NCBI GenBank assembly: GCA_014444615.1
Contig: PVXE01000002.1
Span: 124,001 to 188,000 of the forward strand
Source: Tagaea sp. CACIAM 22H2
Lineage (GTDB): Bacteria; Pseudomonadota; Alphaproteobacteria; CACIAM-22H2
Reading direction: 5' to 3'
Length of the DNA: 64,000 nucleotides
A program made the position numbers and the translations under genes. Numbering within the stretch: position 1 is the first letter of the stretch; the number at the start of each line of letters is the position of its first letter. The notes below the pieces were generated by a model. It saw only the letters and a list, made by a program, of their open reading frames with translations, was not told where the DNA came from and did not search any database. Below, piece by piece: positions 26,956 to 38,140 of this stretch.

Positions 26956-27647
26956 CAGGGCTTCCGGCGCGCCTGGACGATTTGCGCGACGATCGACACC
27001 GCGATTTCGGCGGGCGACAACGCGCCGATATCGAGCCCGACGGGGCCACGAATGCGCGCGAGCGCGGCATCGTCGTGGCCTAGTTCTTTAAGGCGCGCCA
27101 GGCGCGCCGCATGCGTCTTTCGCGAACCCAGCGCGCCGATATAGAAGGCGGGCGATTTGAGGGCGGCGTCCAATGCGGGATCGTCGATCTTCGGATCGTG
27201 GGTCAGCGTGACAATCGCGCTGCGCGTATCGGGCTTCAACTCGGCCATCGCATCGTCCGGCCATTCGGTCGAAACGGCGTATTCTTCGAAACGCTGCGAC
27301 GTGGCGAAGGCACGGCGCGGATCGATCAGCGTGACGCCATAGCCCGCCATCACGCCCATGCGCGCGAGCGGATCGGCGATATGCACCGCCCCGACGACGA
27401 TCAAACGCGGCGGCGGATTATGAACCTGCACGAAGACGGGACCCGCGCCGGTTTGCAGCGTGCCGGATTCGTCGCGCGCCAGCATGTCTTGCATGCCGAT
27501 GATCATGTCGACGTCGAGGCACAGCGGACCTTCGGTGCCGTCCTTGAAGATCAGCTTCTGCGCGCCGGAGCGCAGATTGGTGGCGAGCGCCACCGGCCGC
27601 TTGGCGCGGCGGGCTTCCTGCAACGCGGCGAGAATGGTGGCGTCCAT
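26955..27647 (-). CDS. XdhC-family Mo-hydroxylase maturation factor, Rossmann domain
   Basis: This 230-aa XdhC C-domain has the dinucleotide-type fold RLIVVGAVHIADPLARMGVMAGYGVTLIDPR and the conserved LTHDPKIDDPAL and FYIGALGSRKTHAARLARL motifs. XdhC/CoxF proteins bind the sulfurated Mo cofactor and insert it into the apo-hydroxylase. Here the N-terminal XdhC_CoxI domain is a separate gene 4 bases upstream, so the usual two-domain protein is split. ATG at 27647; the stop overlaps the next gene (TGATG). Confidence 0.9.
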   Translation of the reverse strand: MDATILAALQEARRAKRPVALATNLRSGAQKLIFKDGTEGPLCLDVDMIIGMQDMLARDESGTLQTGAGPVFVQVHNPPPRLIVVGAVHIADPLARMGVMAGYGVTLIDPRRAFATSQRFEEYAVSTEWPDDAMAELKPDTRSAIVTLTHDPKIDDPALDAALKSPAFYIGALGSRKTHAARLARLKELGHDDAALARIRGPVGLDIGALSPAEIAVSIVAQIVQARRKP

Positions 27648-27651
27648 CGCG

Positions 27652-27966
27652 TCAGCCCAATTTCTCGACGAAGACTTGAACCTTGCCGCCGCAGGCGAGG
27701 CCGACTTCCCAGGCTTGCTCGTTCGTCACGCCGAAATCGAGCAAGCGCGGCTTGCCGTCGCCGATCGCGGCGAGGGCTTCCTTGATGACGGCACCCTCGA
27801 TGCAGCCGCCGGAGACCGAGCCCAAGAATTTGCCCTCGCCATCGACGGCGAGCTGCGAGCCCACCGGCCGGGGCGACGAGCCCCAGGTCGTCACCACGGT
27901 GGCAAGCGCCACGTTGCGGCCTTCCTTGCGCCAAGCTTCGGCTTGGTCGAGCACGTCTTCGGTCAT
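27652..27966 (-). CDS. XdhC/CoxI-family N-terminal domain protein
   Basis: This 104-aa protein corresponds to the N-terminal XdhC_CoxI domain: WRKEGRNVALATVVTTWGSSPRPVGSQLAV, GKFLGSVSGGCIEGAVI and the cysteine-containing GLACGG near the C-terminus. The conserved Cys residues in SGGCIEG and LACGG could handle sulfur. ATG 27966 is chosen because it overlaps the coxE stop (ATGA); an ATG six codons upstream is possible. It probably works with the XdhC Rossmann protein encoded next. Confidence 0.88.
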   Translation of the reverse strand: MTEDVLDQAEAWRKEGRNVALATVVTTWGSSPRPVGSQLAVDGEGKFLGSVSGGCIEGAVIKEALAAIGDGKPRLLDFGVTNEQAWEVGLACGGKVQVFVEKLG

Positions 27967-29174
27967 GCGGCCATCCCTCGCCAAACGTAACGGCCCCGAA
28001 TGCGCGGGGCTTCGCCCAGGGCTTCGACCAGCGCTTCGAGCGAGTCGAGATTATGGACCGGGCGGAATTCGTCGACATACGGCAGGATCGCCCGGATCCC
28101 CAAAGATTTGGGTTCGAAGCGGTCGTATCGCAAGAGGGGGTTGAGCCAGACGAGCCGCCCGCAGGATTTGGCGAGGCGCTCGGCCTCCACGGCCAACCCA
28201 TCGCCCGCCTCGCGATCAAGGCCGTCGGTCACCAGCAGCACCGTGGGCGAGCGCGCCAGGCTGCGCCGCGACCAGCGCCAATTGAATTCGCGCAAACACG
28301 CGCCGATGCGCGTCCCGCCGGACCAATCCTCGACCAGCTCGGCGATTTTCGACAACGCCTTGTCGACGTCCTTCTGGCGCATCGCGCGCGTCACGTTCGT
28401 CAAGCGCGTGCCGAACAGAAAGACCTGCACGCGCGCCCGGTCGGTCGCCAGCAGATGCAGGAAATGCAGCAACATGCGCGCGTAGCGTTCCATCGAACCG
28501 GAAATGTCGAGCAGCACGACCAAAGGCGGCTCCTCGACGCGCGGCGCCTTGAAGGCGAGGGTCGCCATATCGCCGCCCGAACGCAGCATCGCGCGGATCG
28601 TCGCGCGATGATCAAGGCGCTGGCCGCGCTTGTCGGGTTTGTGGCGGCGCGTGCGCCGCATCGGGAAGGGCGAGACCAGACGCGCCATGGCGCGTTGCGC
28701 GCGCGCGATCTCGTCGGCCGACATTTGCTCGAAATCCTTCTTTTGCAGGAGTTCGCGCTCGGAGAACGTCATCGCCGCGTCGAAACGTTCTTCGTCTTCC
28801 TGCTGTTCGACCGGGCGCGGGGCGCGATCGACGGTATTGAAGGCATCGGCCACGCGGCGCAACGGCTCCTCCACCTCGCCCTTGTCGTCGCCGACGGGCG
28901 AGGGCGGCAGCAGCGTGCTCATCGCGCGCTCGAGCAGCTTGGGATCGCGCCAGAACATGCGGAACGCTTGGTCGAACACCTCGCGCTGGTCGCGACGGTT
29001 GACCAGTGTGGCGTGCAGCGACCAATAAAGATCGGATTTGCTGGCCACGCCCGCGGCACCCACGGCGCGCACGGCTTCGATCGCGCGGCCGGGCCCCACG
29101 GGAATGCCGGCCGCGCGCAGCAACCGCGCGAAGCGCACGATGTTCTCGACCAGCGTGCCTTCGCCGTCGCTCAT
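27963..29174 (-). CDS. coxE: CoxE-type von Willebrand factor A domain protein
   Basis: This 403-aa protein has a helical N-terminal half, an Arg-rich middle (PFPMRRTRRHKPDKRG) and a C-terminal VWA domain with MIDAS motif DISGSME near residue 233, completed by SGGT and VTDGLD. CoxE partners the MoxR ATPase CoxD in maturing the active site of CO-dehydrogenase-type molybdenum hydroxylases. ATG 29174 overlaps the coxD stop (ATGA). The length is usual for the family. Confidence 0.93.
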   Translation of the reverse strand: MSDGEGTLVENIVRFARLLRAAGIPVGPGRAIEAVRAVGAAGVASKSDLYWSLHATLVNRRDQREVFDQAFRMFWRDPKLLERAMSTLLPPSPVGDDKGEVEEPLRRVADAFNTVDRAPRPVEQQEDEERFDAAMTFSERELLQKKDFEQMSADEIARAQRAMARLVSPFPMRRTRRHKPDKRGQRLDHRATIRAMLRSGGDMATLAFKAPRVEEPPLVVLLDISGSMERYARMLLHFLHLLATDRARVQVFLFGTRLTNVTRAMRQKDVDKALSKIAELVEDWSGGTRIGACLREFNWRWSRRSLARSPTVLLVTDGLDREAGDGLAVEAERLAKSCGRLVWLNPLLRYDRFEPKSLGIRAILPYVDEFRPVHNLDSLEALVEALGEAPRIRGRYVWRGMAA

Positions 29175-30070
29175 GCGGCCGTTTCTTCCACCGCTTGCAG
29201 CAGCTTCATCGCGGTCGTGCCGCGGATGCGGGCGATATCGTCTTGGTACTTGAGCAAGGCGCCCAGCGTGTCGTCGATCGTCGCGGGATCGAGCGCGATG
29301 CGGTCGAGGGCGACCAGCGCGTTGGTCCAGTCGAGCGTTTCGGCCACGCCGGGTTGCTTGAACAACTCCTCGCCGCGCAGCTTCTGCACGAAGCCGACGA
29401 CCTGGCGCGACAGCTTCTCGCCGACGCCCGGACATTTGGCGCGCACGATCTGCAATTCGCGCGCGGCGTCGGGGAAGTCGACCCAGGCGTAGAAGCAGCG
29501 GCGCTTCAACGCGTCGTGGATTTCGCGCGTGCGGTTCGACGTGACGATGGTCAGCGGCGGGGCGGGGGCTTTGACCGTGCCCAGTTCCGGAATCGTCACC
29601 TGCCAATCCGACAGGACTTCCAGCAGATAGGCCTCGAACGGTTCGTCGGCGCGGTCGAGCTCGTCGATCAGCAGCACCGGCGGGCCGGCGGGATCGGGGG
29701 CCAGCGCTTCCAGCAGCGGGCGCCGGATGAGGAAGCGCTCGGAGAAGATCTCGCTTTCCAGCGTCGTCTTGCTGTCGCCGCCCGCTTCGGCGAGGCGGAT
29801 TTCCATCATCTGGCGCGGATAGTTCCACTCGTAGACGGCCGCCGCCGCATCCAAGCCTTCGTAGCATTGCAGGCGGATCAGCTTGCGGCCCAGGCTCGCG
29901 GCCAGAACCTTGGCGATCTCGGTCTTGCCGGTTCCCGGCTCGCCCTCCAGGAACAAGGGACGGCCGAGCTTGAGCGAGAGCAGTAGGGCGGTCGCCAAGC
30001 TGCGATCGGCGACGTAATTCTTCGAGGCGAGCAAGTCGAGCGTGGCTTCGACCGTTTTCGGCAATTCCAT
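29171..30070 (-). CDS. coxD: CoxD-type MoxR AAA+ ATPase
   Basis: This MoxR ATPase has Walker A GEPGTGKT (near residue 44), Walker B PVLLIDELDRAD, sensor-1 IVTSNRTREIHDALKRRC (arginine finger region) and a C-terminal lid. It remodels apo-CoxL for Mo active-site assembly. The start is placed at ATG 30070 (MELPKT), which gives 299 aa. An in-frame ATG at 30106 would add 12 residues, and neither has a strong ribosome site. It is first in the maturation operon and divergent from the chemoreceptor gene across about 265 bases with no other gene. Confidence 0.92.
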   Translation of the reverse strand: MELPKTVEATLDLLASKNYVADRSLATALLLSLKLGRPLFLEGEPGTGKTEIAKVLAASLGRKLIRLQCYEGLDAAAAVYEWNYPRQMMEIRLAEAGGDSKTTLESEIFSERFLIRRPLLEALAPDPAGPPVLLIDELDRADEPFEAYLLEVLSDWQVTIPELGTVKAPAPPLTIVTSNRTREIHDALKRRCFYAWVDFPDAARELQIVRAKCPGVGEKLSRQVVGFVQKLRGEELFKQPGVAETLDWTNALVALDRIALDPATIDDTLGALLKYQDDIARIRGTTAMKLLQAVEETAA

Positions 30071-30335
30071 GGGAGCCCAGTGTCCAGATGCGATGGTCTG
30101 CAGCATCGCACGCCGCCGGGGCGCTCCGGAAGGGTCTTAACTTCGCCCTGCTATGCGTTGATTGTGTGAGGGTTTTTCTCGTGCCCGGCGAAGCAATGTC
30201 GCCATTCTTCCGGCCCGATGATGGGGCCGGGCTGCCGCCGTCGGCGTTACGGCTTTTATTCGCCGTTAATGTTTTGATCTTACTGTCAGAACGGAAAATT
30301 TACGGTTCTGCTTTCTCCCAACTCTGGAGTTCGTC

Positions 30336-32342
30336 ATGCAGCATGACGTGTCCACAAAAGGCCGGATGGGTTTGCGGGGCCGCGCTTTGGCCGCATTCGC
30401 GGCGATTGCCCTGGCCTTCGTGCTTGCGGCGGTGGTCGATCTCTTCGGCGATCGCAGTCGCATCATGGCCGACCGGAACGAGAAGACGCGCGAACTGGCC
30501 GAAGTCGGGCAGGGCATCGCCGCGTATTTCCATTCCTTGGAGACCAGCGGCGCCTTGCCGCGCGACGAAGCGCAGAAGCGCGCTTTGGCGGCGCTCGAGC
30601 AGTTGCGCTACTCGGGCAGCGAGTATTACTGGGTCAACGACTACAACGCGCGGGTGCTGATGCATCCGTTCGTCAAGGCAATCGTTGGCATCGACCTTGC
30701 GACGGCGCAGAACAAGCGCCTGCTGCCGTTGTTCCAGGAATTCGCCCGGATCGCGCGCGAATCCGGCGGCGGGTATCACGATTACCCGTGGCCCAAGCCC
30801 GGCGCGTCGGAAGACCAGCCGAAAATCTCCTACGTCAAAGCGTTCCAGCCTTGGGGCTGGGTCATCGGCACGGGCATCTATGTCGATGACGTGGAGGCCG
30901 CTTTCCGGGTCGAGGCGATCAAACGGGCGATCGCGCTGCTGGTGATCGCGGCGATCATGGTCGCGGTCGTTTGGCTGCTCGACCGGACCCTGCTGCGGCC
31001 GCTGGGCGCGCTGATCGGGACGGTCACGGAAATTTCCGCCGCCCGCTTGGATGTGAGCGTTCCCGCTGTCGATCGCACCGACGAACTTGGCGCGATGGCG
31101 CGCGCCGTCGAGGTTTTGCGCCGCAACGCAATCGCGCGGCGCGACCAGGAAGCCAAGGAGGCCGCTGAACGTGCCAGCCTGGATCGGCGACGCGTGGCGA
31201 TGGAGCGGCACTCCGCCGACCTCAACGCGACCGTTTCGGGGGTTCTCGAAACTCTGTCGGAATCCGCCGCTGCGATGAAGCACTCGGCGCGCAGCATGAG
31301 CGACACGGCCGCCCGCACGCGCGATCAGGCCGGCATGGTCACCGATAACGCCACGAAAAGCTCCGACAATCTGACGACCGTCGCCGCCGCGTCCGAGGAA
31401 ATGCTCGCCTCGATCCGCGAGATCGGCCGCCAAGTTGGCGAATCCGCGAAGATCGCGACCGACGCCGTCGCGGAAGCGAAACGCACCGACGATATCGTCA
31501 AAGGCCTGGTCGAGGCCGCGGGGCAGATCGGCGATGTGGTGAAACTGATCAACGATATCGCGTCGCAGACGAATCTTCTGGCGCTCAACGCGACGATCGA
31601 AGCGGCGCGCGCGGGCGAGGCGGGCAAGGGCTTCGCGGTCGTGGCTTCCGAGGTGAAAAATCTCGCCGGCCAAACTTCCAAAGCGACCGACGAAATCGCG
31701 GGCAAGATCGAGGCGGTGCAGGGTGCAACCGGCAGGGCTTCGGGATCGATCGCCAAAGTGTCGTCGATCATCGCCCAGATCAGCGAGATCGCGGCGGGGA
31801 TCGCGAACGCGGTCGATCAGCAATCGTCGGCGACGCAGGAAATCGTGCGCAACGTGCAAAACGCGAGCGAACTGACGAGTGCCGTGACCAGTTCGATCGC
31901 GCGGGTTTCGACGGGGGCGAGCGAGACCGGCGCGGCGGCGGAAGTCGTGTTGACGGCTTCGGGCGGGCTTGCCGATCAAGCGTCGAGCTTGCGCCGCGAG
32001 ATCGAAAGCTTCCTCGAGCAAATGCAGGATAGCGGCGAACGCCGGCGTTTCGAACGCGTGGAATGCAGCATTCCGATTGTTATCGACCGAAACGGGACGC
32101 GCATCGACGCGACCGCCGCCGATATCTCCCTGGGCGGCTTGCGCGCAGGCATCGAGATTCCCGGCGCGCGTCCCGGCGAATCGGTCACTGTTCATCTCGG
32201 CAAAGTTAAAGTCGCGGCAAGGATCGCGCGCGTGACGGGCGAAGGCGCGTTGGGCCTGATGTTCTCGCTCGCGGGCGACACGGCCGGGCAGGCGTATATC
32301 GAAACGCTGGTTGAGAACGCGCGCCGCGGCAAAGCGGCGTAG
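30336..32342 (+). CDS. Methyl-accepting chemotaxis protein with Cache sensor and C-terminal PilZ domain
   Basis: This 668-aa membrane chemoreceptor has TM1 at about 17-37 and an extracytoplasmic single-Cache domain ([38 protein letters not shown]). TM2 lies at about 195-213, followed by HAMP and a signalling hairpin whose tip reads [16 protein letters not shown] near 411-426. Residues about 565-660 form a PilZ domain with the c-di-GMP motifs RRRFER and DISLGG, so the receptor is predicted to read c-di-GMP as well as an external ligand. It lies between the two halves of the Mo-hydroxylase locus on the opposite strand. Its Cache type often binds small organic acids. Confidence 0.93.
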   Translation: MQHDVSTKGRMGLRGRALAAFAAIALAFVLAAVVDLFGDRSRIMADRNEKTRELAEVGQGIAAYFHSLETSGALPRDEAQKRALAALEQLRYSGSEYYWVNDYNARVLMHPFVKAIVGIDLATAQNKRLLPLFQEFARIARESGGGYHDYPWPKPGASEDQPKISYVKAFQPWGWVIGTGIYVDDVEAAFRVEAIKRAIALLVIAAIMVAVVWLLDRTLLRPLGALIGTVTEISAARLDVSVPAVDRTDELGAMARAVEVLRRNAIARRDQEAKEAAERASLDRRRVAMERHSADLNATVSGVLETLSESAAAMKHSARSMSDTAARTRDQAGMVTDNATKSSDNLTTVAAASEEMLASIREIGRQVGESAKIATDAVAEAKRTDDIVKGLVEAAGQIGDVVKLINDIASQTNLLALNATIEAARAGEAGKGFAVVASEVKNLAGQTSKATDEIAGKIEAVQGATGRASGSIAKVSSIIAQISEIAAGIANAVDQQSSATQEIVRNVQNASELTSAVTSSIARVSTGASETGAAAEVVLTASGGLADQASSLRREIESFLEQMQDSGERRRFERVECSIPIVIDRNGTRIDATAADISLGGLRAGIEIPGARPGESVTVHLGKVKVAARIARVTGEGALGLMFSLAGDTAGQAYIETLVENARRGKAA

Positions 32343-32373
32343 CCGGCAGGCATCGTTCAGAAGCGGCGCCGCC

Positions 32374-32410
32374 GGAAAAGAAAAAGGCCGGCGCCCCGAA
32401 AGACGCCGGC
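32374..32410 (-). terminator. Intrinsic terminator of the coxGSLM operon
   Basis: Read on the minus strand, GCCGGCG (32410-32404) pairs with CGCCGGC (32393-32387) and is followed by CTTTTTCTTTTCC. It lies 26 bases after the coxM stop, between coxM and the convergent chemoreceptor gene. There is no T-run on the plus strand, so it acts leftward. Confidence 0.85.
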
Positions 32411-32435
32411 CCGATAGTCTTGGTACGGGGCGGTC

Positions 32436-33227
32436 TTAGGCCGCCGCCACCGCGCGTTTGGCCATCACGCCGATCAGATGGGCGCGATACTCGGCCGAAC
32501 CGTGGATATCGGAGTTGAGACCGCTCGCCGAGGCTTTGACGCCGTCGAGCGAAGCGGCCGCGAAGCTCTTCGACAGGGCGGCTTCGGCTTCCTTCCAGCG
32601 GAAGACCGAGGCGGCCGCGCCGGTCACCGCGACGCGCACGCCGCCGGCGGTCTTGGCGACGAACACGCCAACCAGCGCATAGCGCGACGCGGGCTGGTCG
32701 AACTTCATATACGCGGCCTTTTCGGCGACGGGGAACGAGACCGAGACGATCAACTCGCCCGCGTCCAGCGCCGTTTCGAACATGCCGCGGAAGAAATCGT
32801 CCGCCGCGATCTCGCGCTTGTTGGTCTTGATCGTGGCGCCCAGCGCCAAGCACGCGGCCGGGTAATCGGCGGCCGGATCGTTATTGGCGATCGAGCCGCC
32901 GATCGTGCCGCGATGGCGCACGGCCGGATCGCCGATCCCGCCCGCGAGTGCGGCCAAGGCCGGGAGCGCCTTCTTCACGTCGGCCGAGGCGGCAACATCC
33001 GCGTGCTTGGTCATGGCGCCGATCGTGACCTTACCGCCGGCGACGGATATGCCGGCGAGGTCCTTGATGGCGCCCAGATCGACGACCGCCGTCGGGCGGG
33101 CAAGGCGCTGCTTGAGGGTGGGGATCAGCGTCTGACCGCCGGCGAGCGGCTTGGCCTCGCCGTCGGCGCCGAGCAGCTTCACCGCGTCGGCGACGCTGGC
33201 GGGTTTGTGATAGGCGAAATCATACAT
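32436..33227 (-). CDS. coxM: Molybdenum hydroxylase FAD-binding medium subunit (CoxM-like)
   Basis: This 263-aa member of the vanillyl-alcohol-oxidase-like FAD family has the two CoxM flavin motifs AGGQTLIP (29-36) and TIGGSIANNDPAAD (about 109-122). It passes electrons from the 2Fe-2S subunit to the respiratory chain. It is the last structural gene, 12 bases after coxL, and is followed by an intrinsic terminator. The length is normal. Confidence 0.93.
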   Translation of the reverse strand: MYDFAYHKPASVADAVKLLGADGEAKPLAGGQTLIPTLKQRLARPTAVVDLGAIKDLAGISVAGGKVTIGAMTKHADVAASADVKKALPALAALAGGIGDPAVRHRGTIGGSIANNDPAADYPAACLALGATIKTNKREIAADDFFRGMFETALDAGELIVSVSFPVAEKAAYMKFDQPASRYALVGVFVAKTAGGVRVAVTGAAASVFRWKEAEAALSKSFAAASLDGVKASASGLNSDIHGSAEYRAHLIGVMAKRAVAAA

Positions 33228-33239
33228 CGTCCGTCTCCC

Positions 33240-35612
<2,373 letters not shown>

Positions 35613-35684
35613 GTCATCCTCCCTGAAACCGCGTGTCGTTTATGAACGTCGGTGTGCCCGCATCTTGTTGACGTGCGGTTGGGA

Positions 35685-36170
35685 TCAGTCGGCGGCGGCT
35701 TTCGCCCCCGCCATCGCCTTGGCGCCGGCTTGCACGGCTTTGACGATGTTGTGATAGCCCGTGCAGCGGCAAATGTTGCCTTCGAGCCATTCGCGAACTT
35801 CGTGTTCGCTGGGATTGGAATTGCGCTTGGCGAGGTCGACCGCGCTCATCACCATGCCGGGCGTGCAGAAGCCGCATTGCAGGCCGTGATGTTCCTTGAA
35901 CGCCGCCTGCATTGGGTGGAGTTCGTTGCCGTTGGCGAGACCTTCGATCGTCGTCACGTTGGCGCCGTCGGTGGCCACGGCCAGCACCGTGCAGCTTTTG
36001 ACCGACTTGCCGTCGATATGCACGACGCAAGCGCCGCACTGGCTGGTGTCGCAACCGACATGCGTGCCGGTCAGACCAAGCTTCTCGCGCAGCAGTTGGA
36101 CCAGCAGCGTGCGGCCTTCGACTTCGGCCGACACCGTGCGTCCGTTCACGGTCAACGAAACTTTGGGCAT
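35685..36170 (-). CDS. coxS: Molybdenum hydroxylase 2Fe-2S small subunit (CoxS-like)
   Basis: This 161-aa iron-sulfur subunit has a plant-type ferredoxin cluster at C40, C45, C48 and C60 (CDTSQCGAC...C) and a second cluster in the helical domain (CGFCTPGM and CRCTGY). It links the Mo site to FAD. It lies 72 bases upstream of coxL and about 100 bases after coxG. The length is normal for CoxS. Confidence 0.95.
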   Translation of the reverse strand: MPKVSLTVNGRTVSAEVEGRTLLVQLLREKLGLTGTHVGCDTSQCGACVVHIDGKSVKSCTVLAVATDGANVTTIEGLANGNELHPMQAAFKEHHGLQCGFCTPGMVMSAVDLAKRNSNPSEHEVREWLEGNICRCTGYHNIVKAVQAGAKAMAGAKAAAD

Positions 36171-36269
36171 GGTGCTCCCCCCATGTGTACGAACTCGTAG
36201 GTGTTCGCGTTGATCAAGTCTCCCGCGCCGGGCGGCGCGGCGTCAAGCGCGTGTAAGTGACGATGGCGA

Positions 36270-36881
36270 TTATCGCGAAGCGAGCCAATAGACCGCCGCG
36301 AGAACGGCGACCAACGCCGGAATCCAGACCATCGGCGACAGGCCGCCGCTGACGGCGGGTGCGGCGGCAACCGGGGCAGGGGCGTTTGTTTGCACTGCGG
36401 CATCGCCGGACCCGGGCGTTGCGGCTTGCGGACCGGCGCGCTCGGCCATCGTGGCGGCGAACTTGCCGAAGAACTCGTCGGCGAGCTTCTTGGCGGTGGC
36501 GTCGATCAGGCGCGAGCCGAGCTGGGCGATCTTGCCGCCGACTTGGGAGTCCGCCGTGTAGCGCAGGATCGTCCCGCCCGGGCCGTCTTCCTCGAGGCTG
36601 ACGACCGCCGAGCCCTTGCCGAAGCCGGCCACGCCGCCTTGGCCTTCGCCCGCGATTTTGTAGCCCTTCGGCGGGTCGATGTCCGACAGCGTGACTTTGC
36701 CCGAAAATTTGGCAGACATCGGACCGATCTTCAGCGCGACCTTGGCCGACATTTCGGTATCGCTGCTTTTGATCAGCTCGTCGCAACCCGGAATGCAGCG
36801 CTTCAACACTTCGGGGTCGTTCAATCCTTCCCACACGGCTTGGCGGGGCAAAGGCAGTTTGTACTCGCCGGAGAGATTCAT
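36270..36881 (-). CDS. coxG: CoxG-like SRPBCC protein with C-terminal membrane anchor
   Basis: This 203-aa protein has a CoxG/SRPBCC lipid-binding-type domain (about 1-145: MNLSGEYKLPLPRQAVWEGLNDPEVLKRCIPGC start, GDxx-free core, TADSQVGGKIAQLGSRLID). A Pro/Ala-rich linker follows, then one C-terminal helix PMVWIPALVAVLAAVYWLASR. CoxG anchors CO dehydrogenase to the membrane in other bacteria. The start ATG 36881 is chosen at the conserved MNLSGEY; the in-frame upstream extension is not CoxG-like. It heads the structural operon. Confidence 0.9.
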   Translation of the reverse strand: MNLSGEYKLPLPRQAVWEGLNDPEVLKRCIPGCDELIKSSDTEMSAKVALKIGPMSAKFSGKVTLSDIDPPKGYKIAGEGQGGVAGFGKGSAVVSLEEDGPGGTILRYTADSQVGGKIAQLGSRLIDATAKKLADEFFGKFAATMAERAGPQAATPGSGDAAVQTNAPAPVAAAPAVSGGLSPMVWIPALVAVLAAVYWLASR

Positions 36882-37067
36882 GACACAGCCGATCGCTGGA
36901 GATTCGCTGGTGAGAGATAGCCCGATCCGCCATATCGGCGTCAATCCACACGAATGTTCCGGCAGCCATGACGTTCGCTCTTGCGAAAACGCCGGTACGT
37001 CTTGACCGCTTCGGATCGATCCTGCACAAACGCGCAACGCTTATGTAGCGCAACCACAAGGGAGGAC

Positions 37068-38048
37068 ATGATGGCGTTTTACGGCAAACTCGCTTTCGCG
37101 ACGGCGGCACTCGGCGCCGTTCTGGCGACGGCGGCACCGGCCAACGCGCAGTTCATCAATATCGTTTCGGGCGGCACGACGGGCGTGTACTACCCGCTCG
37201 GCCAGGCGCTCGAAGCCATCTACGCGCAAGCGATGCCCCAGGCGCGCGTGCAGCATCAGGCGACGGCCGCGTCGGTCGAAAACCTCAACCTCATTCAGCA
37301 GGGCCGCGCGGAAATCGCGTTCACGCTGGGCGATGCGCTGTCGGACGCCGTGCGCGGCAACGCGGAAGTCGGTTTCGCGCAGCCGCTGACCCGCGTGCGC
37401 ACGATCGGCGGTCTCTATTCGAACTATATCCAGATCGTCGCGTCGAAGGAATCGGGCGTGAAGTCGCTCGCCGATCTGCGCGGCAAGCGCATCTCGGTCG
37501 GTGCCGCGCGCTCGGGCACGGAAGTCAACGCGCGCGCGATCTTCCAGGCCGCGGGGCTGGGCTATGGCGGCCCGCAGAACCTCGGCACGGGCTTCTCGCA
37601 AGTCCAGTTCCTGCCGTTCGGCCAGTCGGTCGATCTGATCAAGAACCGCCAGCTCGACGCCACGCTGATCTCGGCGGGCCTGGGTGTCGCCGCGATCCGC
37701 GACGTCGCCGCGACCAGCGATATCGTGATCGTCGCCGTTCCCGCCGACGTGATCACCAAGATCGGCGATCCGGCCTACCAACCCGGCACGGTGCCGGCGG
37801 GCACCTATCGCGGCCAGGACGAGGCGGTCGCGACGGCGCAGATCAAGAACTTCCTGGTGACGTCGGATCGCGTTCCGGACGATCAGGTCTACACGATGAC
37901 CAAGGCGATGTTCGAAAACCTGGACCGCATGGTGGCCAGCGCCGCCGCCGCGCGGGGCATCAAGCTCGAAGATGCTTTCCAGAACCCGCCGGCACCCCTG
38001 CATCCGGGTGCGGCGCGCTACTATCGCGAGCGCGGCCTCTTGAAGTAA
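37068..38048 (+). CDS. TAXI-family TRAP transporter substrate-binding protein
   Basis: This 326-aa periplasmic protein has a Sec signal peptide (ANA-Q cleavage near residue 25) and the TAXI family opening FINIVSGGTTGVYYPLGQALEAIY, followed by EIAFTLGDA and LADLRGKRISVGAARSGTEVNARAI. GGAGGAC lies 3 bases before ATG 37068. It pairs with the fused TRAP permease downstream, separated by a strong hairpin. TAXI binders take up compounds such as glutamate or alpha-ketoglutarate in studied cases; the ligand here is unknown. Confidence 0.94.
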   Translation: MMAFYGKLAFATAALGAVLATAAPANAQFINIVSGGTTGVYYPLGQALEAIYAQAMPQARVQHQATAASVENLNLIQQGRAEIAFTLGDALSDAVRGNAEVGFAQPLTRVRTIGGLYSNYIQIVASKESGVKSLADLRGKRISVGAARSGTEVNARAIFQAAGLGYGGPQNLGTGFSQVQFLPFGQSVDLIKNRQLDATLISAGLGVAAIRDVAATSDIVIVAVPADVITKIGDPAYQPGTVPAGTYRGQDEAVATAQIKNFLVTSDRVPDDQVYTMTKAMFENLDRMVASAAAARGIKLEDAFQNPPAPLHPGAARYYRERGLLK

Positions 38049-38076
38049 TCGAAGCGTCGGGTATCTTGGCGCCAAT

Positions 38077-38117
38077 CCGGCGGCGGCTTTAACGGGCCGC
38101 CGCCGGTTCTATTTCAG
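38077..38117 (+). terminator. Hairpin between TAXI binding protein and TRAP permease
   Basis: An 11-bp perfect stem, CCGGCGGCGGC (38077-38087) with GCCGCCGCCGG (38096-38106), has an 8-base loop and is followed by TTCTATTT. It is probably a partial terminator or mRNA-stabilising structure that gives more binding protein than permease. Confidence 0.65.
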
Positions 38118-38140
38118 CCACTTTTTGTCCGGTCCCGCAC

